From Thermocrispum municipale DSM 44069 (lineage in GTDB: Bacteria; Actinomycetota; Actinomycetes; Mycobacteriales; Pseudonocardiaceae): 64,000 bases of DNA. The translations under genes and the position numbers were made by a program. The DNA lies in the NCBI RefSeq assembly GCF_000427825.1, contig NZ_KE386593.1, positions 599,847-663,846 on the forward strand, written 5' to 3'. Shown piece after piece: positions 25,079 through 33,421 of this stretch. The stretch's first letter is position 1, and each line of letters begins with the position of its first letter. The notes under the pieces were generated by a model. It saw only the letters and a program-made list of their open reading frames with translations, did not search any database and was not told the DNA's origin.

Positions 25079-25915
25079 CTACTTCGCGGCGACCTTGCGG
25101 TACTTGCTCACCGCCAGCGGCATGAACACCGCGATCAGCACCACACAGCTGATCAACGCGTACAGCGTCGGGTTCTGCTGTGGCCACGCGTCCGTCGGAG
25201 GCAACAGTTGGTGGTTGCCGAACAGCGACCGCACCGAGTCGGACAGCGCGCTGATCGGGTTCCACTCCGCGAACACCTGCAGCGGGCCGGGCAACCGGTC
25301 GGCCGCCACGAACACCGTCGAGATGAACGTCACCGGGAAGATCCAGATGAAGCCCGCGCTCTGTGCCACCTCGACGCTGCCGGAGATCAGCGCGATCAGC
25401 GAGCCGACCCAAGCCATGGCGAACGCGAACAGCAACAGCATCAGATACGCCAGTACTGCGTCAGTGACGCTGCCGCGGATGCGCCAGCCGATGAGCAAGC
25501 CGCACAACGACATCACCAGGAGGCCGAGCGTCGTCACCGCCAGGTCGGACAGCGTGCGACCGAGCAGCACGGCCGAATTGGACATGGGCAGCGAACGGAA
25601 CCGGTCGATGATGCCCTTCTGCAGGTCGTTGGCCATCCCGATGACCGTGAACGCGGAGTTGAACGCCACGGTCTGGACGAAGATGCCGCCCATCAGGAAG
25701 TCCCGGTACGCCACCGGATCGTCGCCGATGCTGCCGCCGAAGACGTAGGCGAACAGCAGCACGAACATGATCGGCTGCACCGTGGCGCTCAGCAGCAGCT
25801 CGGGGTTCCGGCGGATGTTCATCAAGTTCCGCCACGTGATCGTGCCGCCGTCGCTGAGCGTACGAGCCAGCGCTCCGCCGAAGCCGCCTTGCGGAGCCGT
25901 TGCCAGCGTCGTCAT
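25079..25915 (-). CDS. ABC-2 type permease, DrrB-like
   Basis: A 278-residue membrane protein with six predicted helices and the DrrB/ABC-2 features: TWRNLMNIRRNPELLLSATVQPIMFVLLFAYVFGG at the first helix, DRFRSLPMS in the cytoplasmic coupling loop and the conserved FISTVFVAADRLPGPLQVFAEWNP near the fifth helix. The start ATG at 25915 overlaps the ATPase stop by four bases, so the two are translated together. The pair resembles daunorubicin-type exporters. Proximity to the TipA-like regulator suggests induction by a drug-like ligand; this is inference, because a strong hairpin separates the two transcripts. Confidence 0.93.
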   Translation of the reverse strand: MTTLATAPQGGFGGALARTLSDGGTITWRNLMNIRRNPELLLSATVQPIMFVLLFAYVFGGSIGDDPVAYRDFLMGGIFVQTVAFNSAFTVIGMANDLQKGIIDRFRSLPMSNSAVLLGRTLSDLAVTTLGLLVMSLCGLLIGWRIRGSVTDAVLAYLMLLLFAFAMAWVGSLIALISGSVEVAQSAGFIWIFPVTFISTVFVAADRLPGPLQVFAEWNPISALSDSVRSLFGNHQLLPPTDAWPQQNPTLYALISCVVLIAVFMPLAVSKYRKVAAK

Positions 25916-26913
25916 GCCTTCACCTTCTTCTTGCTCTTCGAGCTCTCCTGGGCGGGCTCCTCGGCCGCGCGCCCGGTGAGCGCCAGGAACACGTCGTCGA
26001 GAGTCGGCCGGTGCAGCGCCACGTCGTTGACCACGACGCTGTGCTGGTCCAGCCTGCGCAGCGCCTCGATCAGCGCCTTCGTGCCGGTGTCCACCAGCAC
26101 CTCGGCGCGGCGCGTGTGGGTGTCGATCTGCGGTTCGCCGGAGCCGACGTCGGCCAGCACCTGCTGTGCCAGCGGCAGGTCGGTCGGCTCGGCCAGCACC
26201 AACTCGAGTCGCTCGCCGCCGACCTGGGCCTTCAGCTGATCGGCGGTGCCACGGGCGATCACCTTGCCGTGGTCGATCACCATGATGGTGTCCGCCAGCT
26301 GGTCGGCCTCCTCCAGGTACTGCGTGGTCAACAGCACCGTCGTGCCGTCCTCGACCAGCTCGCCGATGACCTCCCACATGTCCATCCGGCTGCGCGGGTC
26401 GAGCCCGGTGGTGGGTTCGTCGAGCGCCACGACCGCGGGCTTGGCGACCAGTGCCCCGGCCAGGTCCAGCCTGCGGCGCATACCGCCCGAGTAACCCTTC
26501 GCCGGACGGTCGCTGTCGTCGGTCAGCCGGAACCGGGCCAGCAGCTCACGGGCGCGTGCCCGCGCGTCCGCCCGGCTCATGCCGTACAGCCTGCCGACCA
26601 TGTAGAGGTTTTCCGCGCCGGTGAGGTGTTCGTCGACCGCCGCGTACTGACCGGAGAGGCTGATCGACCGGCGGACCTCCGCCGGCTGTCCGAGCACGTC
26701 GTGGCCCGCGACGTACGCCCGGCCGGCGTCGGGTCGCAGCAATGTCGTCAGGATGCGGACGGTCGTGGTCTTGCCTGCCCCGTTCGGACCGAGCAGGCCG
26801 AGCACTTGGCCCCTCGGGATCTCCAGGTCGACGCCGTCGAGCGCCTTCGTTGATCCGAAAGACTTGACCAGGCCTTCCGCCCGTACCGCAATTTCGGATT
26901 CGCCAGTAGCCAT
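25912..26913 (-). CDS. ABC transporter ATPase, DrrA-like
   Basis: A 333-residue nucleotide-binding protein: Walker A GPNGAGKTT, Q-loop in SISLSGQYAAVDEHLTG, signature YSGGMRRRLDLA, Walker B AVVALDEPTTGLDPRSR and the DrrA-type C-terminal domain ending in a Lys-rich tail (SKSKKKVKA). The ATG at 26913 starts ATGESEIAVRAEGLVKSFG, the standard beginning; a longer frame to 27006 lacks any ribosome binding site and has unrelated sequence. No Shine-Dalgarno precedes 26913, so a leaderless message is possible. Confidence 0.93.
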   Translation of the reverse strand: MATGESEIAVRAEGLVKSFGSTKALDGVDLEIPRGQVLGLLGPNGAGKTTTVRILTTLLRPDAGRAYVAGHDVLGQPAEVRRSISLSGQYAAVDEHLTGAENLYMVGRLYGMSRADARARARELLARFRLTDDSDRPAKGYSGGMRRRLDLAGALVAKPAVVALDEPTTGLDPRSRMDMWEVIGELVEDGTTVLLTTQYLEEADQLADTIMVIDHGKVIARGTADQLKAQVGGERLELVLAEPTDLPLAQQVLADVGSGEPQIDTHTRRAEVLVDTGTKALIEALRRLDQHSVVVNDVALHRPTLDDVFLALTGRAAEEPAQESSKSKKKVKA

Positions 26914-27004
26914 GCGAGAGAAAGTACGGACCGAGATGTCCCTTGTCGTCCGGTTTTCTCCCTGAACTACAGCCGTGCAACCCTGAGATTTCTCAGTGAC
27001 GAGC

Positions 27005-27040
27005 ATCGGCGGCGCGAACGGGCCTGTTCGCGCCGCCGAT
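27005..27040 (-). terminator. Perfect 15-bp hairpin after the thiolase gene
   Basis: ATCGGCGGCGCGAAC and GTTCGCGCCGCCGAT with a six-base loop, 26 bases beyond the thiolase stop and before the exporter promoter region. Confidence 0.9.
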
Positions 27041-27065
27041 CACCCGGGGGATGGGGTCTGGGGAA

Positions 27066-28391
27066 CTACCTTTCCAGGATGGCCGTCACTCCTTGGCCGC
27101 CCGCCGCGCAGATCGAGATCAGGCCGCGGCCGGAACCCCGCTCGGCGAGCGCCTTGGCCAGCGTGCCGACGATCCGGCCGCCGGTGGCCGCGAACGGGTG
27201 CCCCGCGGCCAGCGATCCGCCGTTGACGTTCAGCTTGCTGCGGTCGATGCTGCCCAGCGGCTCGTCCAGGCCGAGCTTCTCCTTGGCGAAGCCGGGGTCC
27301 TCCCACGCCTTGAGCGTGGCCAGTACCTGGGAGGCGAACGCCTCGTGGATCTCGTAGAAGTCGAAGTCCTGCAGGCTGAGCCCGGCCCGGGCCAGCATCC
27401 GCGGCACCGCGTACGCGGGCGCCATCAGCAGGCCCTCGTCCCCGTGCACGTAGTCGACCGCGGCCGTCTCGCAGAACGTCAGGTACGCCAGTACCGGCAG
27501 CCTGCGCTCCTTCGCCCACTCCGGCGTGGCCAGCAGGACCACCGACGCGCCGTCGCTCAGCGGCGTGGAGTTGCCCGCGGTCATCGTGCCGTCCTCGCCG
27601 CCGAAGACCGGCTTGAGCTTGGCCAGCTTCTCCACCGACGAGTCCGGACGCAGATTCTGGTCGCGGGTCAGCTTCAAGAACGGCGTGAGCAGATCGTCGT
27701 AGAAGCCGCGCTCGTAGGCGGCCGCCAGGTTGCGGTGCGAGGCCACCGTGAGCTCGTCCTGCTCTTCGCGTGTGATGCCCCACGCCTTCGCGGTCAGCGC
27801 GGCGTGCTCGCCCATGGACAGGCCGGTGCGCGGCTCGGCGTTACGCGGAATGTCCGGCACGATGTGCCCCGGCCGCAGCTTGGCCAGCAGCTTCAGCCGC
27901 TGCGCGGGCGTCTTGGCCGAGTTCAGCTGGATCAGCAGCCTGCGCAGGTCGTCGTTGACCGCCAGCGGGGCGTCCGACGTGGTGTCCACGCCGCCCGCGA
28001 TGGCCGAGTCGATCTGGCCGAGCGCGATCTTGTTCGCCACGTTGATGATGGCCTGCAGCCCGGTGCCGCACGCCATCTGCACGTCCGATGCCGGCGTCTC
28101 CGGAGACAACGCGCTGCCCAGCACGGTCTCGCGGGCCAGGTTGAAGTCCCTGGAGTGCTTCAGCACCGCGCCGGCGGCGAACTCGCCGATCCGCTCGCCC
28201 GCCAGCCCGAACCGGCCGACCAAGCCGTTCAGCGCGGCGGTGAGCATGTCCTGGTTGGACGCCGTCGCGTACGGGCCGTTGGAGCGGGCGAACGGGATCC
28301 GGTTCGCGCCGACGACGGCGACCTTGCGGATCGTCCTGCGGCTGGCGCCGGAGCCGCCGGTCTTGCTTGACGCCTTGCTCGATGTGGCCAT
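27066..28391 (-). CDS. fadA2: Acetyl-CoA acyltransferase (thiolase), FadA2-like
   Basis: A 441-residue thiolase with all catalytic residues: Cys108 in QMACGTGLQAI, His in NVNGGSLAAGHPFAATGGRI and Cys in SICAAGGQG; NEAF-type motif is IHEAFASQ. After a basic, Ser-rich N-terminus the fold begins RKVAVVGANRIPFARSNG. The gene is divergent from a FabG4-like reductase with a TetR operator between them, matching the FadA2/FabG4/HtdX grouping of M. tuberculosis (Rv0241c-Rv0243). GGGAG lies six bases before the ATG at 28391. It likely works in fatty acid degradation or condensation with its neighbours. Confidence 0.95.
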   Translation of the reverse strand: MATSSKASSKTGGSGASRRTIRKVAVVGANRIPFARSNGPYATASNQDMLTAALNGLVGRFGLAGERIGEFAAGAVLKHSRDFNLARETVLGSALSPETPASDVQMACGTGLQAIINVANKIALGQIDSAIAGGVDTTSDAPLAVNDDLRRLLIQLNSAKTPAQRLKLLAKLRPGHIVPDIPRNAEPRTGLSMGEHAALTAKAWGITREEQDELTVASHRNLAAAYERGFYDDLLTPFLKLTRDQNLRPDSSVEKLAKLKPVFGGEDGTMTAGNSTPLSDGASVVLLATPEWAKERRLPVLAYLTFCETAAVDYVHGDEGLLMAPAYAVPRMLARAGLSLQDFDFYEIHEAFASQVLATLKAWEDPGFAKEKLGLDEPLGSIDRSKLNVNGGSLAAGHPFAATGGRIVGTLAKALAERGSGRGLISICAAGGQGVTAILER

Positions 28392-28428
28392 TGTCGCTCC
28401 CTGCGTCTCGTCCTCGTGGTAGCGATCG

Positions 28429-28450
28429 TAACCTACCCGCGAGTAGGTTA
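28429..28450. promoter_or_regulatory. TetR operator between fadA2 and fabG4
   Basis: TAACCTAC and GTAGGTTA flank the centre CCGCGA, a 22-bp palindrome with one mismatched pair. The same sequence core lies in front of the TetR gene and SCP2 genes at 31538-31557. The location between two divergent starts suits joint control of both operons. Confidence 0.85.
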
Positions 28451-28502
28451 GGCTGTGCGATACGGCACGCCAGTCGGGAAACCACCCAGGAGGCAGCACG
28501 TC

Positions 28503-29858
28503 ATGGCTGACAAATATCAGCGGTTCACCCAATCCCCGGTGGGCAAGTGGCTCGCCCCTCGGCTCGGGCTCCCCCAGCCTGCTCCGTTGCGGCGCTACCA
28601 GCCCGGGCAACCTCCCCTCACCGGTCCCGCAGTTGTCGGCAGCGCGCCGGGTGGCCGGCTGGCCAAGGTGGTCACCGAGCAGATCGCCGCGGCGGGCATC
28701 GACGTGCGCGACGAGGCGGACCGCGCCGAGGGCACCAAGTACGGCGCGCTGGTCTTCGACGCCTCCGGCATCACCGACCCGGCCCAGCTGCGCGAGGTGT
28801 ACGCGTTCTTCAAGGCGCGCCTGCGTTCGCTGGGGGCATGCGGCCGCACCGTGGTTCTCGGCACCCCGCCCGAGCTGGTGTCGGGCCGCGAGCGCATCGC
28901 GCAACGCGCGTTGGAAGGCTTCACCCGCTCGCTGGGCAAGGAGCTGATCAAGGGCTCGACCTCGCAGCTGGTGTACGTCGCACCGGGCAGCGAGCACGCC
29001 ACCGAGTCGACCATCCGCTTCCTGCTCAGCGCCAAGTCGGCGTTCGTCGACGGCCAGGTGATCCGGATCGGCGCGGCGGGCACGGAGAACGCGAAGGTGA
29101 CCGCCCCGGCCGACTGGGACAAGCCGCTGGACGGCAAGGTCGCCCTGGTCACCGGCGCTTCGCGCGGCATCGGCGCGGCGATCGCCGAGACGCTGGCCAG
29201 GGACGGCGCCCAGGTGGTGGTGCTGGACATCCCGGCGCAGGGGGCCGACCTGTCCGCGGTGGCCAACAAGATCGGCGGTAGCGCGCTGCAGTTGGACGTC
29301 ACCGCCGACGACGCGGGCAAGGTGCTGGTCGACCACTTCACCGAGCGCTTCGGCAAGCTCGACATCGTGGTGCACAACGCGGGCATCACGCGGGACAAGA
29401 AGCTGGTCAACATGGACGAGTCCCGATGGGACTCGGTGCTGTCGGTCAACCTGCTGTCCCAGCTGGCGATCAACGACGCGCTGCTGGCCTCCGACGTGCT
29501 CGGTGAGGGCGCGCGGTTCGTCGGTGTCTCCTCGGTGGCGGGCATCGCGGGCAACCTCGGCCAGACCAACTACGGCACATCCAAGGCGGGCGTCATCGGG
29601 ATGGTCGACGACACCGCGCCGCAGCTGGCCGAGCGTGGGCACACGTTCAACGCGGTGGCGCCGGGCTTCATCGAGACGCAGATGACGGCCGCGATCCCGG
29701 TGATGATCCGCGAGCCTGCGCGCCGCCTGGCCAGCCTGGCCCAGGGCGGTCAGCCGATCGACGTCGCCGAGACCATCGCGTACTTCGCCAACCCCGCGTC
29801 CGCCGCCGTGAACGGCAACATCGTGCGGGTGTGCGGCCAAGCGCTGATTGGAGCCTGA
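28503..29858 (+). CDS. fabG4: Beta-ketoacyl-CoA reductase, FabG4-type high-molecular-weight SDR
   Basis: A 451-residue two-domain short-chain dehydrogenase. The N-terminal half is a degenerate flavodoxin-like domain (about 1-205), as in FabG4 (M. tuberculosis Rv0242c). The C-terminal half has the cofactor loop TGASRGIGAAIAE at about 217-229, NAG at 292-294 and the catalytic set Ser343/344, Tyr357 and Lys361 (YGTSK). It reduces 3-oxoacyl-CoA or -ACP, with NADH in the studied homologue. AGGAGG lies nine bases before the ATG at 28503. The maoC-type gene starts three bases after its stop codon. Confidence 0.95.
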   Translation: MADKYQRFTQSPVGKWLAPRLGLPQPAPLRRYQPGQPPLTGPAVVGSAPGGRLAKVVTEQIAAAGIDVRDEADRAEGTKYGALVFDASGITDPAQLREVYAFFKARLRSLGACGRTVVLGTPPELVSGRERIAQRALEGFTRSLGKELIKGSTSQLVYVAPGSEHATESTIRFLLSAKSAFVDGQVIRIGAAGTENAKVTAPADWDKPLDGKVALVTGASRGIGAAIAETLARDGAQVVVLDIPAQGADLSAVANKIGGSALQLDVTADDAGKVLVDHFTERFGKLDIVVHNAGITRDKKLVNMDESRWDSVLSVNLLSQLAINDALLASDVLGEGARFVGVSSVAGIAGNLGQTNYGTSKAGVIGMVDDTAPQLAERGHTFNAVAPGFIETQMTAAIPVMIREPARRLASLAQGGQPIDVAETIAYFANPASAAVNGNIVRVCGQALIGA

Positions 29859-29860
29859 CC

Positions 29861-30730
29861 ATGGTTGGCGACACCGTGCGAGTCGACACCCCGCCGAAGC
29901 TGTCGGCGATGCTCACCAAGTCGGTGGTCTCCAGCGTGCTGCCCGGCCAGGGCAAGCCGCGCGGCACGACGCTGCCGGGCACCGTGCTCGAGCGGCCGGA
30001 GGTGGTCGTCGACCCCGGCCACCTGGCGGCCTACAACGAGGTGTGCGGCTTCCGGCTGAGCAACGAGCTGCCCGCCACCTACCCGCACATCCTCGCGTTC
30101 CCGCTGCAGGTCCAGCTGATGACGGACCCGGCGTTCCCGTTCCCGTTGGTCGGGCTGGTGCACCTGCGCAACGTGATCACCCAGCGCAGGCCGGTGCGGG
30201 TCGACGAGGCGTTCGCGCTGCGGGTGTGGGTGGAGAACCTGCGCCCGCACGACAAGGGGCAGCAGTTCGACTTCATCTCCGAGGTCGTCGTGCACGGCGA
30301 GGACGAACCGGTGTGGCGGGACGTGTCGACGTACCTGCGGCGCAGCGGCAAGAAGTCGGACGGCAAGAAGGAGACCCAGCTGGCGCCGCCCGCGCCGAAG
30401 GCGATCTGGCGCATCCCGGCCGACATCGGCCGCCGCTACGCCGCGGTCTCCGGGGACCGGAACCCGATCCACCTGTACCCGGCCACGGCCAAGCTGCTCG
30501 GCTTCCCGAAGGCGATCGCGCACGGCATGTGGACCAAGGCGCACAGCCTGGCGGCGTTCGAAGGCAGGCTGCCCGACGCGTTCGAGCTCGACGTGCGGTT
30601 CAAGCTGCCGGTGCTGCTCCCGGCGAAGGCGGCGTTCACGTCGTGGCAGGTCGAGGACGGGTTCGCCTTCGAGCTGTGGGACGCCCGCAAGCCCAAGCCG
30701 TACCTGCAGGGCAGGATCACCGCGCGGTAG
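29861..30730 (+). CDS. htdX: MaoC-type (R)-3-hydroxyacyl dehydratase, HtdX-like
   Basis: A 289-residue double-hotdog hydratase. The C-terminal hotdog has the hydratase 2 motif around YAAVSGDRNPIHLYPATAKLLGFPKAIAHGMW, with the Asp and His catalytic pair; the N-terminal hotdog (about 40-150) lacks it, as usual. It dehydrates 3-hydroxyacyl-CoA or -ACP made by FabG4 to the trans-2-enoyl form. The ATG at 29861 follows the fabG4 stop by two bases. Its last codons (GGCAGGATCACCGCGCGGTAG) are repeated several times downstream. Confidence 0.93.
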   Translation: MVGDTVRVDTPPKLSAMLTKSVVSSVLPGQGKPRGTTLPGTVLERPEVVVDPGHLAAYNEVCGFRLSNELPATYPHILAFPLQVQLMTDPAFPFPLVGLVHLRNVITQRRPVRVDEAFALRVWVENLRPHDKGQQFDFISEVVVHGEDEPVWRDVSTYLRRSGKKSDGKKETQLAPPAPKAIWRIPADIGRRYAAVSGDRNPIHLYPATAKLLGFPKAIAHGMWTKAHSLAAFEGRLPDAFELDVRFKLPVLLPAKAAFTSWQVEDGFAFELWDARKPKPYLQGRITAR

Positions 30731-30845
30731 TCAGGCAGGACAGGATCACCGCGCGGTAGCCAGGCAGGATCACGGCGCTGTAGCCAGGCAGGACAGGATC
30801 ACCGTGCGGTAGCCAGAGGGCAGGATCACCGCGCGGTGGTCAGGC
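30713..30845. repeat. Tandem array of htdX 3'-end copies
   Basis: AGGATCAC recurs at 30713 (inside htdX), 30742, 30766, 30795 and 30822, each followed by CGCGCGGTAG or a variant. Spacing is 29, 24, 29 and 27 bases. The first copy carries the htdX stop codon; a further degenerate unit overlaps the stop of the convergent TetR gene at 30840. Confidence 0.9.
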
Positions 30846-31505
30846 GGGCGGGGTCAGGTCCTTCGGGGACCAGGCCTCGCCCTCCACCAGGTCGCCGAAG
30901 CCGAGCCAGACCAGGTTCATCAGCCAGGACGCCAGCACGTCGTCGCTGATGTCCGGGTGGTCCAGCCACCAGTCGGCCAGTGATTCGGCAGCGCCGACCA
31001 GGGCGGCGGCCAGGGCTTCACCGGACTTCTCCGCCTGGGCCCCGACGCCCTTGCGGGTGCCGGACGCCACCACCAGTGCGGCGACCAGCTCGATGGAGCG
31101 AGCACGCATCTGCGAGATCTCCTCGGCGAATTCGCCGCCGACGGACAACGCCTGCCGGTGCAACACCGTCCACGAGCTGCGGTTCTGGCCCACGAAGTGG
31201 AAGAACGAGCGCAGTCCGGTCCACAGCTGCATGTCCGGTTCGACGTCGCCGCGAACGCCTTCGGCGATCGCCTGCAGCAGCCGCTGCGCCTCGCGCTGGA
31301 TGCACGCGGCGAACAGCTCCTCCTTCGAGCCGAGGTAGGCGTACACCATCGGCTTGGACACGCCTGCGACCTCGGCGACCTCGTCCATCGACGCGTTGTG
31401 GAAGCCGTGCCGAGAGAACACCTCCACCGCGGCGTCGGTGATCTGGCGCTCTCGCACCTCGCGGGGGAGGCGGCGCACGCGTCGCTTGCGCTCGTTCTCG
31501 GTCAC
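30840..31505 (-). CDS. TetR-family regulator of the fatty-acid genes
   Basis: A 221-residue regulator: basic N-terminus, TetR HTH (REVRERQITDAAVEVFSRHGFHNASMDEVAEVAGVSKPMVYAYLGSKEELF) and an all-helical ligand domain. GGAGG lies five bases before the GTG at 31505. A perfect 14-bp palindrome lies 36 bases upstream of the start, in the spacer with the divergent SCP2 genes, and a matching site is between fadA2 and fabG4. This supports autorepression and control of the fatty-acid operons. An acyl-CoA ligand is likely by analogy, not shown. Confidence 0.9.
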   Translation of the reverse strand: MTENERKRRVRRLPREVRERQITDAAVEVFSRHGFHNASMDEVAEVAGVSKPMVYAYLGSKEELFAACIQREAQRLLQAIAEGVRGDVEPDMQLWTGLRSFFHFVGQNRSSWTVLHRQALSVGGEFAEEISQMRARSIELVAALVVASGTRKGVGAQAEKSGEALAAALVGAAESLADWWLDHPDISDDVLASWLMNLVWLGFGDLVEGEAWSPKDLTPPA

Positions 31506-31537
31506 TGGCACCTCCGTGCGGGCGCGGCTTGCCCGCC

Positions 31538-31557
31538 AATCTACTCGCGAGTAGGTT
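31538..31557. promoter_or_regulatory. TetR operator between tetR and the SCP2 genes
   Basis: CTACTCGCGAGTAG (31541-31554) is a perfect palindrome; flanking AA and TT extend the dyad with one mismatch on each arm. It shares the core TAC-N6-GTA and the right half GAGTAGGTTAG with the site at 28429-28450. Confidence 0.88.
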
Positions 31558-31596
31558 AGTCTGGCGAGTCGCATGTCGAGCAACGAGGAGGTGGCC

Positions 31597-32079
31597 GTGG
31601 ACCACCACGACGGGCTGGAGTTGGCCGAGCGTGTCGCCGGTACCGACCTGACCGATGTCGACGCGAGCACGCTGGTCGGCATGGTCAACTCCGCGCCGCG
31701 TGAGCAGCTCGATGCGGCATTCGCCGACGAAACCCTACGTGAGCGACTGCTGGCGGAGATCTTCCGCCGCATGAGCTCACATGTGCGGGCGGACAAAGTT
31801 CGCGACCTGCACGCGGTGGTCCGCTGGCGGCTCACCGGCGGCCGCGGCGAAGGCGGATACGACCGGTACGAGTGCACGCTGGCGGACGGCAAGTGCACCG
31901 TGTCGCGACAGATGAGCGATCGCCCGCGGGTGACGATCACGGTGTCGCCCGCGGATTTCGTACGGCTGATCAGCAGGCAGACGACGCCCGCGGAGCTGTA
32001 CGTCACTGGCAAGATCAAGGTCAAGGGTGACCTGGGGTTCGCCGCCGGGCTCATCGGCTACTTCGATCTGCCGAAGTGA
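31597..32079 (+). CDS. SCP2 sterol-binding domain protein 1
   Basis: A 160-residue protein with a short N-terminal helical part (DLTDVDASTLVGMVNSAPREQL) and an SCP2-like lipid-binding fold ending TTPAELYVTGKIKVKGDLGFAAGLIGYFDL, the typical C-terminus. The GTG at 31597 is chosen because AGGAGG (31586-31591) lies five bases upstream; an ATG at 31573 adds eight residues but has no site. SCP2 domains carry acyl-CoA or sterol-like lipids. The gene is divergent from TetR across the operator and overlaps its paralogue by four bases. Confidence 0.88.
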   Translation: MDHHDGLELAERVAGTDLTDVDASTLVGMVNSAPREQLDAAFADETLRERLLAEIFRRMSSHVRADKVRDLHAVVRWRLTGGRGEGGYDRYECTLADGKCTVSRQMSDRPRVTITVSPADFVRLISRQTTPAELYVTGKIKVKGDLGFAAGLIGYFDLPK

Positions 32080-32735
32080 ACGTCCTGCGGCGGTGGTGGG
32101 CCGCGTTGCTGCGGCGTTGGCGTCGACGCCTGCGGGCTGACGTCGAGCGGGAGACCGGTGAGGTCGCGTCCGGCAGAGAACTCGACGCGTTGGCCACCGC
32201 GCTCGAGGTGTCCAGGCTCACCGACGAGCAGTTCGTACAGGTGCTGGACACGGTGCGCATGCTCGACGAGTCGGGCGCGGGCGTCAGCGTGTCCGGAATG
32301 AGCACGCAGTCGCTGGTCGACCTCATCGCCCGCGCGTCGCGCGAGCAGCTCCGCGCGCTGGCGGACCACGCCGAGCTGCGGGAGTTCCTGCTGTCCGAAC
32401 TGTTCGACCGGATGGCGCAACACCTGGTGGTGGACAAGACGCGGCATGTCGACGCGGTGATCGATTGGACGTTGACCAGCGGCGACGGCGAGCCGTCGCG
32501 CTATCAGACGCACATCGTCGAAGGTTCCTGCGAGACGGCCCAGGACCTGGGGCTTTCGCCGGACGTGTCGATCACGACGACGGTCGACGACTTCCTGCGA
32601 ATGGCGACATCCGGCAACTCGCGGGCGCTGTCGTTGCTGGTCACCGGGCGCGTGAAGGTGCGAGGTGACTACGCCGTCGCGGCGCGATTCCTGGGCTACT
32701 TCGACATTCCGAAGCCGGGCGTCAGCCCTCGATGA
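32076..32735 (+). CDS. SCP2 sterol-binding domain protein 2
   Basis: A 219-residue paralogue of the preceding gene. A strongly basic N-terminus (LRRWWAALLRRWRRRLRADV) is followed by a longer helical linker and the same domain, including STQSLVDLIARASREQLRALADHAELREFLLSELFDRM and LLVTGRVKVRGDYAVAARFLGYFDIPK. The GTG start overlaps the upstream stop (GTGA). Its stop overlaps the convergent FxsA gene by 14 bases. The basic amphipathic start could touch membrane. Probably a lipid carrier within the TetR regulon. Confidence 0.87.
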   Translation: MNVLRRWWAALLRRWRRRLRADVERETGEVASGRELDALATALEVSRLTDEQFVQVLDTVRMLDESGAGVSVSGMSTQSLVDLIARASREQLRALADHAELREFLLSELFDRMAQHLVVDKTRHVDAVIDWTLTSGDGEPSRYQTHIVEGSCETAQDLGLSPDVSITTTVDDFLRMATSGNSRALSLLVTGRVKVRGDYAVAARFLGYFDIPKPGVSPR

Positions 32736-33177
32736 TGCGGGGCTGGTCGTCCGGTTCGGTGCGTGGCCGCGGCTGCGACGGCTCGACGACCTCGCCGTCG
32801 ATCACCACGGTTCGATGGCTGCGCACGTGCACTTTCCGCTCCAGTCGCCGCAGCCAGGCCTTGCGGATCACCGTGCGGGTCGGCGGCACCATCACCAGCA
32901 GGCCGAGGACGTCGGTGACGAAGCCGGGCAGGAAGATCAGCACTCCGCCGAGCGCGACCAGCATGCCGTCGGTGACTTCCTGATGCCCGGAGCGGCCGTC
33001 GCGCGCCGCCGCCATGACCGCGCGCATGGCCTTGCCGCCCTCGCGCCGGGCCAGCCACGAGCCCAGGAGGGCGCCGCCGACGAGCAGGACGATCGTCCAC
33101 AGCGCGCCGACGAGTGAGGCGACCGCCCAGATGGCGGCCACTTCGACGACGAGGTACAGCAGGATTCCTACGGCCAT
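32722..33177 (-). CDS. fxsA: FxsA family membrane protein
   Basis: A 151-residue protein with the FxsA core: two hydrophobic segments near the N-terminus (ILLYLVVEVAAIWAVASLVGALWTIVLLVGGALLGSWLAR), the G(R/K)xxxxxEVTDGMLVALGGVLIFLPGFVTDVLGLLVMVPP region and a basic, then acidic C-terminal tail. FxsA in E. coli relieves phage T7 exclusion by the F plasmid; the general role is unknown. The gene overlaps the convergent SCP2 gene by 14 bases. Confidence 0.92.
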   Translation of the reverse strand: MAVGILLYLVVEVAAIWAVASLVGALWTIVLLVGGALLGSWLARREGGKAMRAVMAAARDGRSGHQEVTDGMLVALGGVLIFLPGFVTDVLGLLVMVPPTRTVIRKAWLRRLERKVHVRSHRTVVIDGEVVEPSQPRPRTEPDDQPRIIEG

Positions 33178-33364
33178 ATCCCGAACAACGTAGTCGAGTC
33201 GGCTTGCGTTCCCAAGGGGACAGTCGGGACCGGCTCGTGGCCTTCAAGTCGCCGAGTGGATCTGTCCGCAGCCGGGCGTCCGGTCGCCCCGTCGGGCGAC
33301 AGCGGAAATGCCGGCCAGAGAGGCGATGGTGCCGCCGACGCAGCTCGGCCGGCCGACGCAACAA

Positions 33365-33402
33365 CGGCCTCCCGCCGGTCGCGAAGACCGCACGGGAGGC
33401 CG
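33365..33402 (-). terminator. Terminator of the 2-oxo acid dehydrogenase operon
   Basis: CGGCCTCCCG and CGGGAGGCCG pair, with an inner GGTC/GACC pair around GCGA, 20 bases beyond the E2 stop. Confidence 0.85.
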
Positions 33403-33421
33403 CCGACTGAAAAACCGCTGA

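Noticed and set aside
27066-29840. 924-codon minus-strand frame including the thiolase
   Set aside because: Only the part up to 28391 is thiolase; the rest is antisense to fabG4 and crosses the promoter and operator.
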